Source: Nonomuraea rubra
GTDB lineage: Bacteria; Actinomycetota; Actinomycetes; Streptosporangiales; Streptosporangiaceae
Length of the DNA: 64,000 bases
NCBI RefSeq assembly: GCF_014207985.1
Contig: NZ_JACHMI010000001.1
Span: 1,161,001-1,225,000, forward strand
Direction: 5' to 3'
In this document: piece after piece, positions 45,003 through 52,922 of the stretch
Layout of the letters: every line of letters begins with the position of its first letter
Position numbering within the stretch: the first letter of the stretch is position 1
Translations under genes and position numbers: made by a program
Notes under the pieces: model-generated
Databases searched by the model: none
Seen by the model: the letters and a program-made list of their open reading frames with translations, nothing else
What the model was told of the DNA's origin: nothing

Positions 45003-46547
45003 TTACTTGAGGAGCTCGCCGTTCGGGCCGACGATCTTCTTCGTCTCGGCGTAGTTCGCCTTGTTGTAGACGTCGGCGGTCTCGCCGTCGAAGATGGCCG
45101 AGCTGATGTAGTCGATCCGGTCGTTGCCGTCGTTGTCGGCGAAGACGCTGGTCACGCCGTTGACGTAGCCGGTGCGCTTGCTGTTGTTGTACTTCATGAG
45201 CCACGGGCCGCCGTCGGCGCCCCACGTCATGGAGCACTTGAGCACCTGGTGGGTCTCGACCTTGAACATGTTGACCTGCACGCTCTTCGTGCCGGTCTTG
45301 CCCGTGCACCACTTGGGGGTGACGCCGGTGAACGGCCTGTCGCCGTCGGGGTGCGGGGCGCTCGGGTAGCCGAAGACGGTCACCTGCTGGCCGAGCGGCT
45401 GGTTCCAGGCGAAGCCCTGGCCGCCGACGACGTCGCCGAGGCGGCCGAGGTCCTTGGCCAGGCCGATGTAGTAGTGGTCGCGGAAGTAGCGGACCGTCTT
45501 GCCTGCCTTCACCCACTGCTTGATGTAGTAGCGGGTCTCGAACCACGCGGTCTCGTTGCCGTTGGCGTCCTTGGTGGCGGTGAGCTTGCCGAGGAACTTG
45601 CCGTCGCCCTTCTCGGCCGTGAGCTTCTTGAACTCCTCCTGGCTGATCGGGTTCGGGCCGGCCTGCTCGTACTGCTCGCCGTTGACGTCGCTCGCGGTGT
45701 CCTTCGGCGCCTTGCCGTACGCGGACTCGGTGACCTCGACCTTGGTCAGGATCTTCTCGCCCGTGTAGTTGTGCGCGACCTTCTCCGGCGTGACGTCGAA
45801 GTCCTTCGACCAATACGGCCCCGCGGGCCCGTACTTGTCGAACCCGGCGTCGTACTCTTCCTTCTTGATCTCTTCGTGCTTGACCCACTTGTCGCCGCCC
45901 CAGGCGTGGAACTCGCTCTTGACGACCTCCTTGGAGCCCGTCAGCGCGAAGCCGTTGTGCACCGCGACGAAGGCGTAGTCGCCGTCGTAGTCGTCGTAGG
46001 TGTCGAGGTCGTAGGCGGTGAAGGCGTAGGCGCCGACGTAGACGCCCCAGGGCGCCTTGCCCTGGTAGTAGCCCGGCACGAAGATCCACTTGCGGTAGAC
46101 CTGGTCCTTGCCGTTCTCGAACACGCAGTGGCCGGCCGTGGCGACCAGGTTGCGGTTCCTGGACTGGATCGAGGTGGCCGAGCACCAGCGGTAGTGGCCC
46201 GACTTGTCGAGGAAGAAGACCTTGCCGATCGTCTTCGGCAGGTTGACGTTCTTGCTCGTGCCGGCCTTGGGGGCGGTGGTCGGGCCGGTCATGCCGGGCT
46301 TGCCGTCAGGCACGCCCTTGCTGCCCGAGCTGACGACCTTCGGTACGTCCTTGGCGTCCAGGTTGTACTGCGTGGCCTTCCGGAGGGCGGCTCCGTTGGA
46401 GTCGAGCCAGAAAGCGGCGGCACCGTACGCGTCGGCCGGCTTGGGGAGGAGGTCTTCCGACTCCCAGGACGGGGCGGCAGTGGCGGGCGAGGCGAGTACG
46501 GCGGCGCTCAGGCCGGCGGCGGCGAGGGGGATGAGCAGGCGCTTCAC
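45003..46547 (-). CDS. Secreted trypsin-fold protein 1, Ser replaced by Asp, with insert domain
   Basis: 514 aa from GTG 46547 (GGAG 6 nt upstream); the frame extends seven codons more. Signal peptide KRLLIPLAAAGLSAAVLASPATA. His140 (TAGHC) and Asp190 (GDYAF) of a chymotrypsin-type triad are present, but the nucleophile motif reads TWGADGGPWL with Asp445 where Ser is required. Four Cys (122, 141, 414, 438) could form two disulfides. An insert of about 165 residues (about 202-366) separates the Asp strand from GRLGDVVGGQGFAWNQP. The protein is predicted to be exported and non-proteolytic. The most diverged of the three insert-bearing members. Confidence 0.88.
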   Translation of the reverse strand: MKRLLIPLAAAGLSAAVLASPATAAPSWESEDLLPKPADAYGAAAFWLDSNGAALRKATQYNLDAKDVPKVVSSGSKGVPDGKPGMTGPTTAPKAGTSKNVNLPKTIGKVFFLDKSGHYRWCSATSIQSRNRNLVATAGHCVFENGKDQVYRKWIFVPGYYQGKAPWGVYVGAYAFTAYDLDTYDDYDGDYAFVAVHNGFALTGSKEVVKSEFHAWGGDKWVKHEEIKKEEYDAGFDKYGPAGPYWSKDFDVTPEKVAHNYTGEKILTKVEVTESAYGKAPKDTASDVNGEQYEQAGPNPISQEEFKKLTAEKGDGKFLGKLTATKDANGNETAWFETRYYIKQWVKAGKTVRYFRDHYYIGLAKDLGRLGDVVGGQGFAWNQPLGQQVTVFGYPSAPHPDGDRPFTGVTPKWCTGKTGTKSVQVNMFKVETHQVLKCSMTWGADGGPWLMKYNNSKRTGYVNGVTSVFADNDGNDRIDYISSAIFDGETADVYNKANYAETKKIVGPNGELLK

Positions 46548-46641
46548 GGGAGGCTCCACAGTTGTCAAAAAGGGTGTAAAGACCCTATCGACCCTTCAGT
46601 CACTCTGGTAAGGGGAATGCTCAGATTTCTCATAGAAAGGC

Positions 46642-46672
46642 CAAAGGGCCCGGCGGAGAGCCGAGCCCTTTG
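46642..46672 (-). terminator. Terminator of trypsin-fold gene 2
   Basis: CAAAGGGC (46642-46649) pairs with GCCCTTTG (46665-46672), with an inner GGC/GCC; on the minus strand the hairpin is followed by GCCTTTCT. Confidence 0.75.
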
Positions 46673-46723
46673 GGTGAAGCATGTGAACGATGACTAGGTC
46701 GTCGTTCTGTCCAGCAGCGAGAA

Positions 46724-48310
46724 CTACGGGATCAGCTTGCCGGACCACGAGGCCGAAGCGGCCTTGTAGATCGCGGCGGTCTCACCGTCGAAGTACGGCG
46801 AGGTGATCGTGTCGTAGCGCTTGTTGCTGTCGGTGTCGGCGATGAGGCTGGTGACACCGTTGACGTAGCCGAGACGCTTGCTGTTGCTGTACTTGTACAG
46901 CCACGGCGCACCGTCGTAACCGGCGGTCACGGTGCACTTGAACGACATCTGCTCCTCGACCTTCTTGGACGGGATGCGGAGGACGTTCTTGGCCGTCTTG
47001 CCGTAGCACCACTTCGGCGTGACACCGGTGAACGGCTTGTTGCCGTCCAGGTGCGGGCCGAAGGGGTAGCCGAAGGTGCGGACGTACTTGCCGGTGGGCT
47101 GGTTCCAGGCGAAGCCCTGGCCACCGACGTTGTCACCGAGGCGGCCAACGCTCTTCACGTTGTGCTCGACGACGTAGTAGTCCTCGACCCAGTACTTCAC
47201 CTGAGCCGTGGTCTTGATCCACTTCTTGACGTAGAACTCCTGCTTGAACCAGGCAGTCTTCGCCTCGTTGGTGGACAGGGTGCCGAGGTACTTGCCGTCA
47301 CCCTTCTGCGCCACCAGGGAGTCGTACTCCTCCTTGGAGATCGCAACCTTCTGGCTGGGCACGCGGTCGCCGTTGTCGAAGCCGACCTTGGCCGCGTTCC
47401 ACACAGCCTCGGTGACCTCGATGCCAACGACCTTGACACCCTTGGTGGGGCCCTCGCCCTTGTAGTACTCGTCGATGTTGCCGAGGTTCACATCGGCGGG
47501 CTTGGCAACCGTCTCGACCTTGGGGTCAGCAGGGGCCGACTTGTACGGGCCAGCCTCGCCGTACTTGTCGTAGCCCGCCGCGAACTCCTCGGCGGTGATC
47601 GGGGTCTCCTTGATGTACCCCTTGCCACCCTTGGCGATGTGCGCCTTGTACTCGCTCGGGGTGACCTTCGTGGACTGGTTGGCGACGCCGCCGATGCCGT
47701 CGTAGACGGTCACGAAGGCGTAGTCGCGGTCGAAGTCCTCGTAGACGTCGAAGTCGTAGTGGGTGAAGGCCTGCTTACCCACGTAGATGCCCCAAGGAGC
47801 CTTGCCCTGGTAGTAGCCCGGCACGAAGACCCAGCGGGAAACGACCTCGTCGTTGCCGGCGATGTCGTAGACGCAGTGACCGGCCGTGGCGACCAGGTTG
47901 CGGTACTGCGACTGGATCGAGGTGCCCGAGCACCAGTAGAGCGAGCCGTCACGGTACTCGAAGAAAACCTTACCGATGGTCTTCGGCAGGTTCACGTTCT
48001 GCACCTTGGCGGTGCTCTTCTTCTCCTCGCCGATGGGGGCGGTCGAGCCCGGCTTGGTGTCGGCGCTGTAGCCACCACCGGAGGAGATCTTCTCAACCTC
48101 GAGAGCGTCGGGGTTGAACGCCACGGCCTTCTTCAGCGCCGCGTTGTCCGACTTGGTCCAGAAGTCGATGACCTCGGCGGCCTGCGCCGCGGTCTTGGCC
48201 AGGTCGTCCTTGGCAACGTCAGTGTCGGCCTGGGCGGTGCTGGCGAGACCAGCAGCCAGCAGACCAGTGGCCAGAATGGCGCCACCGGCCGGGAGGAGGA
48301 TGCGCTTCAA
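46724..48310 (-). CDS. Secreted trypsin-fold protein 2, Ser replaced by Asp, with insert domain
   Basis: 528 aa from TTG 48310, preceded by AAGGAG; an upstream in-frame ATG at 48352 lacks a ribosome site. Signal peptide ends at AQA (about residue 28). His145 and Asp196 are intact; the nucleophile region is TAGYDGAPWL, with Asp466 and also Gly to Ala after it. The insert (about 205-385) contains ETPITAEEFAAGYDKYG and a loosely similar AISKEEYDSLVAQKGDGK, perhaps an internal repeat, and the Trp/Tyr-rich FYVKKWIKTTAQVKYWVEDYY. Closest to protein 3. Confidence 0.88.
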   Translation of the reverse strand: MKRILLPAGGAILATGLLAAGLASTAQADTDVAKDDLAKTAAQAAEVIDFWTKSDNAALKKAVAFNPDALEVEKISSGGGYSADTKPGSTAPIGEEKKSTAKVQNVNLPKTIGKVFFEYRDGSLYWCSGTSIQSQYRNLVATAGHCVYDIAGNDEVVSRWVFVPGYYQGKAPWGIYVGKQAFTHYDFDVYEDFDRDYAFVTVYDGIGGVANQSTKVTPSEYKAHIAKGGKGYIKETPITAEEFAAGYDKYGEAGPYKSAPADPKVETVAKPADVNLGNIDEYYKGEGPTKGVKVVGIEVTEAVWNAAKVGFDNGDRVPSQKVAISKEEYDSLVAQKGDGKYLGTLSTNEAKTAWFKQEFYVKKWIKTTAQVKYWVEDYYVVEHNVKSVGRLGDNVGGQGFAWNQPTGKYVRTFGYPFGPHLDGNKPFTGVTPKWCYGKTAKNVLRIPSKKVEEQMSFKCTVTAGYDGAPWLYKYSNSKRLGYVNGVTSLIADTDSNKRYDTITSPYFDGETAAIYKAASASWSGKLIP

Positions 48311-48585
48311 GGTAACTCCTTGCGCTGTCGTGGAACGCCTCTTGCGTCCCATGCGTCAGTAAAGGGATAGCCAGGAACATACAGTGTCGATCTTGAGATC
48401 CGGTAGCCGCTTTGGTCGGAAAGATGGGGACAAGACGGCCGTGATCGTTCTGTGATGTTTAGATGGCTGATGCGCAGGAGCTGAGGAAAGCGGGCCTCTT
48501 TACCGTTTGCCCAGATCAACATAAGGAAGTTGTCAGTGGGACTCGCGGGGCTGAGGCACCCTCCTGGTTCCGCTCGACCAGGCGA

Positions 48586-48601
48586 TGTGACGCAGATCAC
48601 A
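48586..48601. promoter_or_regulatory. CRP-like palindrome upstream of trypsin-fold gene 2
   Basis: TGTGACGCAGATCACA is an exact TGTGA-N6-TCACA match, about 280 nt before the gene 2 start codon. Confidence 0.65.
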
Positions 48602-48669
48602 TCAGGTTGATGGCACCGTCTGGACGTCCCGTGCGTCCAAACGCGTTCACATTCGGCGGGAAACGCAGA

Positions 48670-48694
48670 AGGGCCCGGCAGGATGCCGGGCCCT
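48670..48694 (-). terminator. Terminator of trypsin-fold gene 3
   Basis: Perfect 11-bp stem AGGGCCCGGCA / TGCCGGGCCCT with a GGA loop; followed on the minus strand by TCTGCGTTTCC. Confidence 0.85.
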
Positions 48695-48745
48695 CCGCTG
48701 GCAACGGTTACACGAACGGTCTAAGCCCGGTCGCTATCCGTTACT

Positions 48746-50350
48746 TCAGACGATCTTGCCGGACCACGAGGCCGCGGCGGCCTTGTAGACGGTGTTCGTC
48801 TCGCCGTCGAAGTACGGCGACGAGATGTAGTCCACGCGGCCGTTGCCGTCCTGGTCGTTGAAGGTGCTGGTGACACCGTTCACGTAGCCGAGACGCTTGC
48901 TGTTGCTGTACTTGTACAGCCACGGGCCACCGTCGGCACCCTCGGTCATGGCGCACTTGAGGGCGACGTGCTCCTCGATCTTCTTGGCAGCCGAACCCAC
49001 CAGCTTCTTCGTGGTGTTGCCGTAGCACCACTTCGGAGTCACGCCGGTGTAGTTCTTGTTGCCGTCGGGGTGAGCAGCGGCCGGGTAGCCGAACACGCGC
49101 ACGGCCTTGCCGGTCGGCTGGTTCCAGGCGAAGCCCTGGCCGCCGACGTTGTCGCCGAGACGACCAGCGTCCTTGCCGGCGATGTCGACGACGTAGTAGT
49201 CCTCGACCCAGTACTTCATCTGAACGGTGGTCTTGACCCACTTCTTGATGAAGAACTGCGTCTTGAACCAGGCGACCTCGGTCTTCTTGTCGTCACCCAG
49301 CTGGGCGCGGACCTCGCCCATGAACTTGCCGTCGCCCTTGGCGGCCTTCAGCTCGTCGTACTGCTCCTTGCTGATGGGCACCTCGGTGCTCAGGCGCTCG
49401 AACTTGTCGCCGTTGTCGAAGCCCGTACCAGCCGCGGTGTACTGCGACTTGTAGACCTCCGCACCAGTGAGCTGGACACCCTTGGTGGGGCCCTCGCCCT
49501 TGATGTAGGCGTCGACGTTGCTGGCCGTCACGTCGGCAGGCTTGGCGACCGTCTCGACCTTCGGGTCGGCGGCCTTCGACTTGAAGGGGCCCGCCTCGCC
49601 GTACTTGTCGTAGCCGGCCTCGAACTCTTCCTTCGTGATCGGCGTTTCCTTGACGAAGCCGACGCCGCCCTTGGCGACGTGCGACTTGTACTCGCTCGGG
49701 GTGACCTTGGTGGTCTTGCCCGAGACGTGGACGCCGTTGTACACGGTCACGAACGCGTAGTCGCGGTCGTAGTCCTCGTAGACATCGAAGTCGTAGTGGG
49801 TGAAGGCCTGCTTACCCACGTAGATGCCCCACGGAGCCTTGCCCTGGTAGTAACCGGGGACGAAGACCCACTTGCCGAGGACGTCCGTGTTGGCGGCCGT
49901 GTCGTACACGCAGTGACCGGCCGTGGCGACCAGGTTGCGGTACTGCGACTGGATCGAAGTGGCGGAGCACCACTTCTTCTCGCCCTTGCTGTTGACGAAG
50001 AAGACCTTGCCGATGGTCTTCGGCATGTTGACGTTCTGGACCTTCGTGGAGGCCTTCTTCTCCTGACCGATCGGAGCGGTCGAGCCCGGCTTGGTGTCCG
50101 AGCTGTAGCCGCCCTTGCTCTGCAGCTTGGCGACGTCAGTCTTGTCCCAGACGTTCGACTCGGTAGCGGCCTTGAGGGCAGCACCGTTGTTCTCCGCCCA
50201 GAACTGAGCGATGGCCTTGGCGTTGGCCGCGCTCGTCGCCATGGCGTCCTTGGCGACGGTGTCGTCGGCCTGGGCGGTGCCGGCGAGGCCGGCGGCCAGG
50301 AGGCCGGTGGCCAGGAGGGCGCCACCGGCGGGGATGAGGATGCGCTTCAA
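48746..50350 (-). CDS. Secreted trypsin-fold protein 3, Ser replaced by Asp, with insert domain
   Basis: 534 aa from TTG 50350 with AAGGAG 8 nt upstream, the same start context as gene 2. Signal peptide ends AQA. His146 and Asp197 are retained, while the nucleophile motif is TEGADGGPWL with Asp473. The insert (about 206-390) is alignable throughout with that of protein 2, including GEGPTKGV and YWVEDYYVV. The conserved C-terminal segment YSNSKRLGYVNGVTS and FDGET are shared with 1, 2 and 4. Export without peptidase activity is predicted. Confidence 0.88.
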   Translation of the reverse strand: MKRILIPAGGALLATGLLAAGLAGTAQADDTVAKDAMATSAANAKAIAQFWAENNGAALKAATESNVWDKTDVAKLQSKGGYSSDTKPGSTAPIGQEKKASTKVQNVNMPKTIGKVFFVNSKGEKKWCSATSIQSQYRNLVATAGHCVYDTAANTDVLGKWVFVPGYYQGKAPWGIYVGKQAFTHYDFDVYEDYDRDYAFVTVYNGVHVSGKTTKVTPSEYKSHVAKGGVGFVKETPITKEEFEAGYDKYGEAGPFKSKAADPKVETVAKPADVTASNVDAYIKGEGPTKGVQLTGAEVYKSQYTAAGTGFDNGDKFERLSTEVPISKEQYDELKAAKGDGKFMGEVRAQLGDDKKTEVAWFKTQFFIKKWVKTTVQMKYWVEDYYVVDIAGKDAGRLGDNVGGQGFAWNQPTGKAVRVFGYPAAAHPDGNKNYTGVTPKWCYGNTTKKLVGSAAKKIEEHVALKCAMTEGADGGPWLYKYSNSKRLGYVNGVTSTFNDQDGNGRVDYISSPYFDGETNTVYKAAAASWSGKIV

Positions 50351-50433
50351 GGGAACTGCTCCTTGCTCTGTCGTGGGTCGCAACTTGCGTCCCATGCGTC
50401 AGTAAAGGGATAGCAAGGAACATAGCGTGGTGA

Positions 50434-50444
50434 TCTCCGCAGGT
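50434..50444 (-). promoter_or_regulatory. Shared 11-bp motif upstream of trypsin-fold gene 3
   Basis: ACCTGCGGAGA on the minus strand, 84 nt before the gene 3 start; identical copies lie upstream of genes 5 and 6. Function unknown. Confidence 0.4.
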
Positions 50445-50619
50445 GAAACCCGCTTTGCGTGATCCGGTATGCCCCCCTTTCGCCGTGACCTTTCCGTGAC
50501 CTGTCAGAGACGTTTGCGCGTTGTGATCGTCAGGTCACGTTTTCGCAGGGTATGAGGGGGTTGTTGCTGCTGGGACGAAAGTGCCGTTAGCGGGCTGACA
50601 CATAACGTAGTCAGTAAAA

Positions 50620-50635
50620 CGTGACTCAGATCACA
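50620..50635. promoter_or_regulatory. CRP-like site upstream of trypsin-fold gene 3
   Basis: CGTGACTCAGATCACA, one mismatch to TGTGA-N6-TCACA and sharing 14 of 16 bases with the gene 2 site. It lies about 277 nt before the gene 3 start, nearly the same distance as for gene 2. Confidence 0.6.
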
Positions 50636-50763
50636 GGAACCAGATGGGAACCTGCTCCGTCTAACTTGGCCTGATCCTCACAGGAGATCTTCAGGTTCGG
50701 CTCTGAAGGCGTCCGGAGAGCCGTGCCCATCGGCGTTCTGGGGCGTCGCCCGGCGCATGAAAC

Positions 50764-50790
50764 GGCCCGCCGACGCATCGTCGGCGGGCC
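50764..50790 (-). terminator. Hairpin downstream of the DUF4096 gene
   Basis: Perfect 12-bp stem GGCCCGCCGACG / CGTCGGCGGGCC with a CAT loop, just after the stop of the minus-strand gene at 50803; followed by GTTTCAT. Confidence 0.75.
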
Positions 50791-50802
50791 GGTGAGGTGT
50801 GG

Positions 50803-51249
50803 TCAGGCTCCCTTGGGCTTGACCGTCTCGCCCAGAAGGACCTGGAGGCTGGCGAGCACCGCAGTGTCCTTGGCCGGGTCCTTCGCGGTGGGCAGGTGGG
50901 GCGTGGCGCTGGGGGAGCCGGGTGGGTGGCTGCGGATGAGGTCGAGCTGCGCCGGGCCGAGCCGGCCTGTACGGGCCGGTGCGCGGTCGCCGGGGTCGTC
51001 GGCGTGCAGTGCCAGGGTCAGGCGCTGCCAGGTGCCGTCCGCCAGCCAGCGGCGGTGGCGCTTGTAGATGGTGACCCAGCAGCCGTACCGCTCGGGGAGG
51101 TAGCGCCATCGGACGCCGGTGCGTGCCTGGTAGAGGAGGCCGTTGATCACTGTGCGGTCGTCGGTCGTGCGGCCGGCGCGGACGCTGGTCTGGGGGAGGA
51201 GGGTGGCGACCCTGGCCCATTCGGCGTCTGTCAGATCATCGCGACGCAT
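50803..51249 (-). CDS. DUF4096 protein, orphan N-terminal part of an IS5-type transposase
   Basis: 148 aa from ATG 51249. The first 80 residues (LTDAEWARVATLLP, DRTVINGLLYQARTGVRWRYLPERYG, TIYKRHRRWLADGTWQRL) are the DUF4096 DNA-binding domain that starts IS5/IS1647-type transposases. The remaining 65 residues do not look like a transposase, and no catalytic DDE part follows. No terminal inverted repeats are evident. It is either a decayed IS remnant or a recruited small regulator, standing alone between trypsin-fold genes 3 and 4. Confidence 0.7.
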   Translation of the reverse strand: MRRDDLTDAEWARVATLLPQTSVRAGRTTDDRTVINGLLYQARTGVRWRYLPERYGCWVTIYKRHRRWLADGTWQRLTLALHADDPGDRAPARTGRLGPAQLDLIRSHPPGSPSATPHLPTAKDPAKDTAVLASLQVLLGETVKPKGA

Positions 51250-51552
51250 GCGCCCATCGTGACAAGGCAAACACGGTCTGTCAGTTGAACAAAGAAAGAT
51301 CTTCGTTCCGTGGAGGGAAGATCCGGCTGTGCGGCATATCGGTGCCGCCCCGCGGGCGTACGGCGGCAGCGCTGCGGCGAGAGGAGCGAGCGGGATTGCT
51401 GGGGGATCGAAGGAGGGCGGAGCCCCTTGGGAGGCGCTGTCTGGAGCTGTGCCGGCGCGAAGCGCCCTCCGGCGGAAGGCCGTGCGTGGAACCCCCGGAA
51501 ACAGCAAGGCGAGGGCCTCGGGATCGAGGCCCTCGCTTTCCCCTGGTAGGGC
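51250..51552. other. Gap between the DUF4096 gene and trypsin-fold gene 4
   Basis: 303 nt without a gene. Near 51297-51324 GATCTTC and GAAGATC form an inverted repeat with a 12-nt loop. The terminator of gene 4 lies at 51509-51536. The middle (about 51330-51500) is GC-rich with several short inverted repeats and nothing I can name; it could be IS debris. Confidence 0.5.
51509..51536 (-). terminator. Terminator of trypsin-fold gene 4
   Basis: Perfect 12-bp stem GCGAGGGCCTCG / CGAGGCCCTCGC with a GGAT loop; followed on the minus strand by TTGCTGTTTCC. Confidence 0.85.
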
Positions 51553-52716
51553 TTACTTGTACAGCTCGCCGTTCGGGCCCACGATCTTCCCGGACCACAC
51601 GTTCTTGGCCGCGTTGTACACCGCGGCGGTCTCACCGTCGAAGTACGGCGAGGTGATGTAGTCGATCCTGTCGTTGGCGTCCTGGTCGGCGAACGTGCTG
51701 GTGACGCCGTTCACGTAGCCGAGGCGCTTGGCGTTGCTGTAGTTCAGGAGCCACGGGCCGCCGTCGTAGCCCGGGGTCACGGCGCACTTGAGGCCGACGT
51801 GCTCCTCGATCTTGAGCCAGGAGGCCCCGACGGTCTTGGCGGTGGTGTTGCCGTAGCAGTGCTTCGGCGTCACGCCGCTGTACGGCTTGTTGCCGTCCGG
51901 GTGCGGGGCGGCCGGGTAGCCGAAGGCACGGACCGGCTTGCCGGTGGGCTGGTTCCAGGCGAAGCCCTGGCCGCCGACGTTGTCGCCGAGGCGGCCCGCG
52001 TCCTTCGACAGCAGGATGTAGTAGCGGCCGCCCCAGGCGCGCTTCGGGCCGGTGAAGCGCTCGAAGTCCTTGCGGTCCACCTGCTTGACACCGTTCGAGG
52101 TGATGCCGTTGTACACGGTGACGAACGCGTAGTCGCGGTCGTAGTCCTCGTAGACGTCGAAGTCGTAGTGGGTGAAGGCCTGCTTGCCCACGTAGATGCC
52201 CCACGGAGCCTTGCCCTGGTAGTAGCCGGGGACGAAGACCCACTTGTCCATCGTGGCGCTGTTGCTGTCGGTGTCGTAGACGCAGTGGCCGGCCGTGGCG
52301 ACCACGTTGCGGTAGTTCGACTGGATGGAGGTGCCCGAGCACCAGCGGAACTTGCCGTGGCCGTCGACGAAGAACACCTTGCCGACGGTCTTGGGGAGGT
52401 TGACGTTCTGGGCCCTGCCGGTCGACTTCGACTCGCCGGTCGGCGCCGTGGTGCCGGGGCTGCCGTCGGGGCTGTAGCCGCCCTTGGAGACGACCTTCCG
52501 AACCTCGTTCGAGTCCCACGTGTACTGGGTCGCGGACCGGAGCGCGGCGCCGTTCGAGGCCAGCCAGAAGGAGGCGACGGAGATCGCGGAGGAGTTGTTG
52601 CGGGCCATCGGGTCGTGGGCGACGTCGCCATCGGCCTGCGCCGTGCCGGACAGGCCGGCGGCCAGCAGACCGGTGGCCAGGATGGCGCCGCCGGCGGGGA
52701 GAAGGATTCGCTTCAA
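51553..52716 (-). CDS. Secreted trypsin-fold protein 4, Ser replaced by Asp, compact
   Basis: 387 aa from TTG 52716 (GGAG 6 nt upstream). Signal peptide ends AQA. His144 and Asp195 are present; the nucleophile motif is TPGYDGGPWL with Asp318. It lacks the long insert: only about 35 residues lie between the Asp strand and GRLGDNVGGQGFAWNQP. It therefore shows the core fold of the Asp-type group without the extra domain. N-terminal and C-terminal parts are close to proteins 1-3, and the end GPNGELYK is nearly that of protein 1. Confidence 0.88.
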   Translation of the reverse strand: MKRILLPAGGAILATGLLAAGLSGTAQADGDVAHDPMARNNSSAISVASFWLASNGAALRSATQYTWDSNEVRKVVSKGGYSPDGSPGTTAPTGESKSTGRAQNVNLPKTVGKVFFVDGHGKFRWCSGTSIQSNYRNVVATAGHCVYDTDSNSATMDKWVFVPGYYQGKAPWGIYVGKQAFTHYDFDVYEDYDRDYAFVTVYNGITSNGVKQVDRKDFERFTGPKRAWGGRYYILLSKDAGRLGDNVGGQGFAWNQPTGKPVRAFGYPAAPHPDGNKPYSGVTPKHCYGNTTAKTVGASWLKIEEHVGLKCAVTPGYDGGPWLLNYSNAKRLGYVNGVTSTFADQDANDRIDYITSPYFDGETAAVYNAAKNVWSGKIVGPNGELYK

Positions 52717-52876
52717 GGTAGCTCCAGGTTGCGCTGACATGAGGCGCCTCATGCACCTCCATAACTCAGCAAACGGACAGCCCGGAACCTACAGGTTTGA
52801 CAATGGTCATGCGCGTTACCGGTAGATCCTGTCAGCGTTCCAAGGCGCGCCGTGACCGTACCGAGACAGAGAAGCC

Positions 52877-52899
52877 GCTGATCACTTGTCGTGATCAGC
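52877..52899 (-). terminator. Terminator of trypsin-fold gene 5
   Basis: Perfect 9-bp stem GCTGATCAC / GTGATCAGC with a TTGTC loop, 14 nt after the stop; followed by GGCTTCTC. Confidence 0.75.
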
Positions 52900-52906
52900 C
52901 GGTTGC

Positions 52907-52922
52907 TATGACTTAGGTCACA
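52907..52922. promoter_or_regulatory. CRP-like site upstream of trypsin-fold gene 4
   Basis: TATGACTTAGGTCACA, one mismatch to TGTGA-N6-TCACA; on the minus strand its centre TGTGACCTAAGTCA resembles the sites of genes 2 and 3. It overlaps the gene 5 stop codon and is about 190 nt before the gene 4 start. Confidence 0.45.

Larger units (their letters stand above)
48311..48745. other. Regulatory gap between trypsin-fold genes 2 and 3
   Basis: No gene seen in about 435 nt. It holds the 5' leader of gene 2 (about 48311-48400), whose sequence is nearly identical to that of gene 3, a perfect CRP-like palindrome at 48586-48601 and the terminator of gene 3 at 48670-48694. Confidence 0.7.
50351..50802. 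other. Regulatory gap upstream of trypsin-fold gene 3
   Basis: No gene seen in about 450 nt. It contains the gene 3 leader (to about 50430), the motif TCTCCGCAGGT at 50434-50444, a near-perfect CRP-like site at 50620-50635 and a 12-bp hairpin at 50764-50790 behind the DUF4096 gene. Confidence 0.7.

Noticed and set aside
51250..51552. Remainder of an IS element around the DUF4096 gene
   Set aside because: I could not find matching terminal inverted repeats or target duplications by eye, so an IS boundary is not called.
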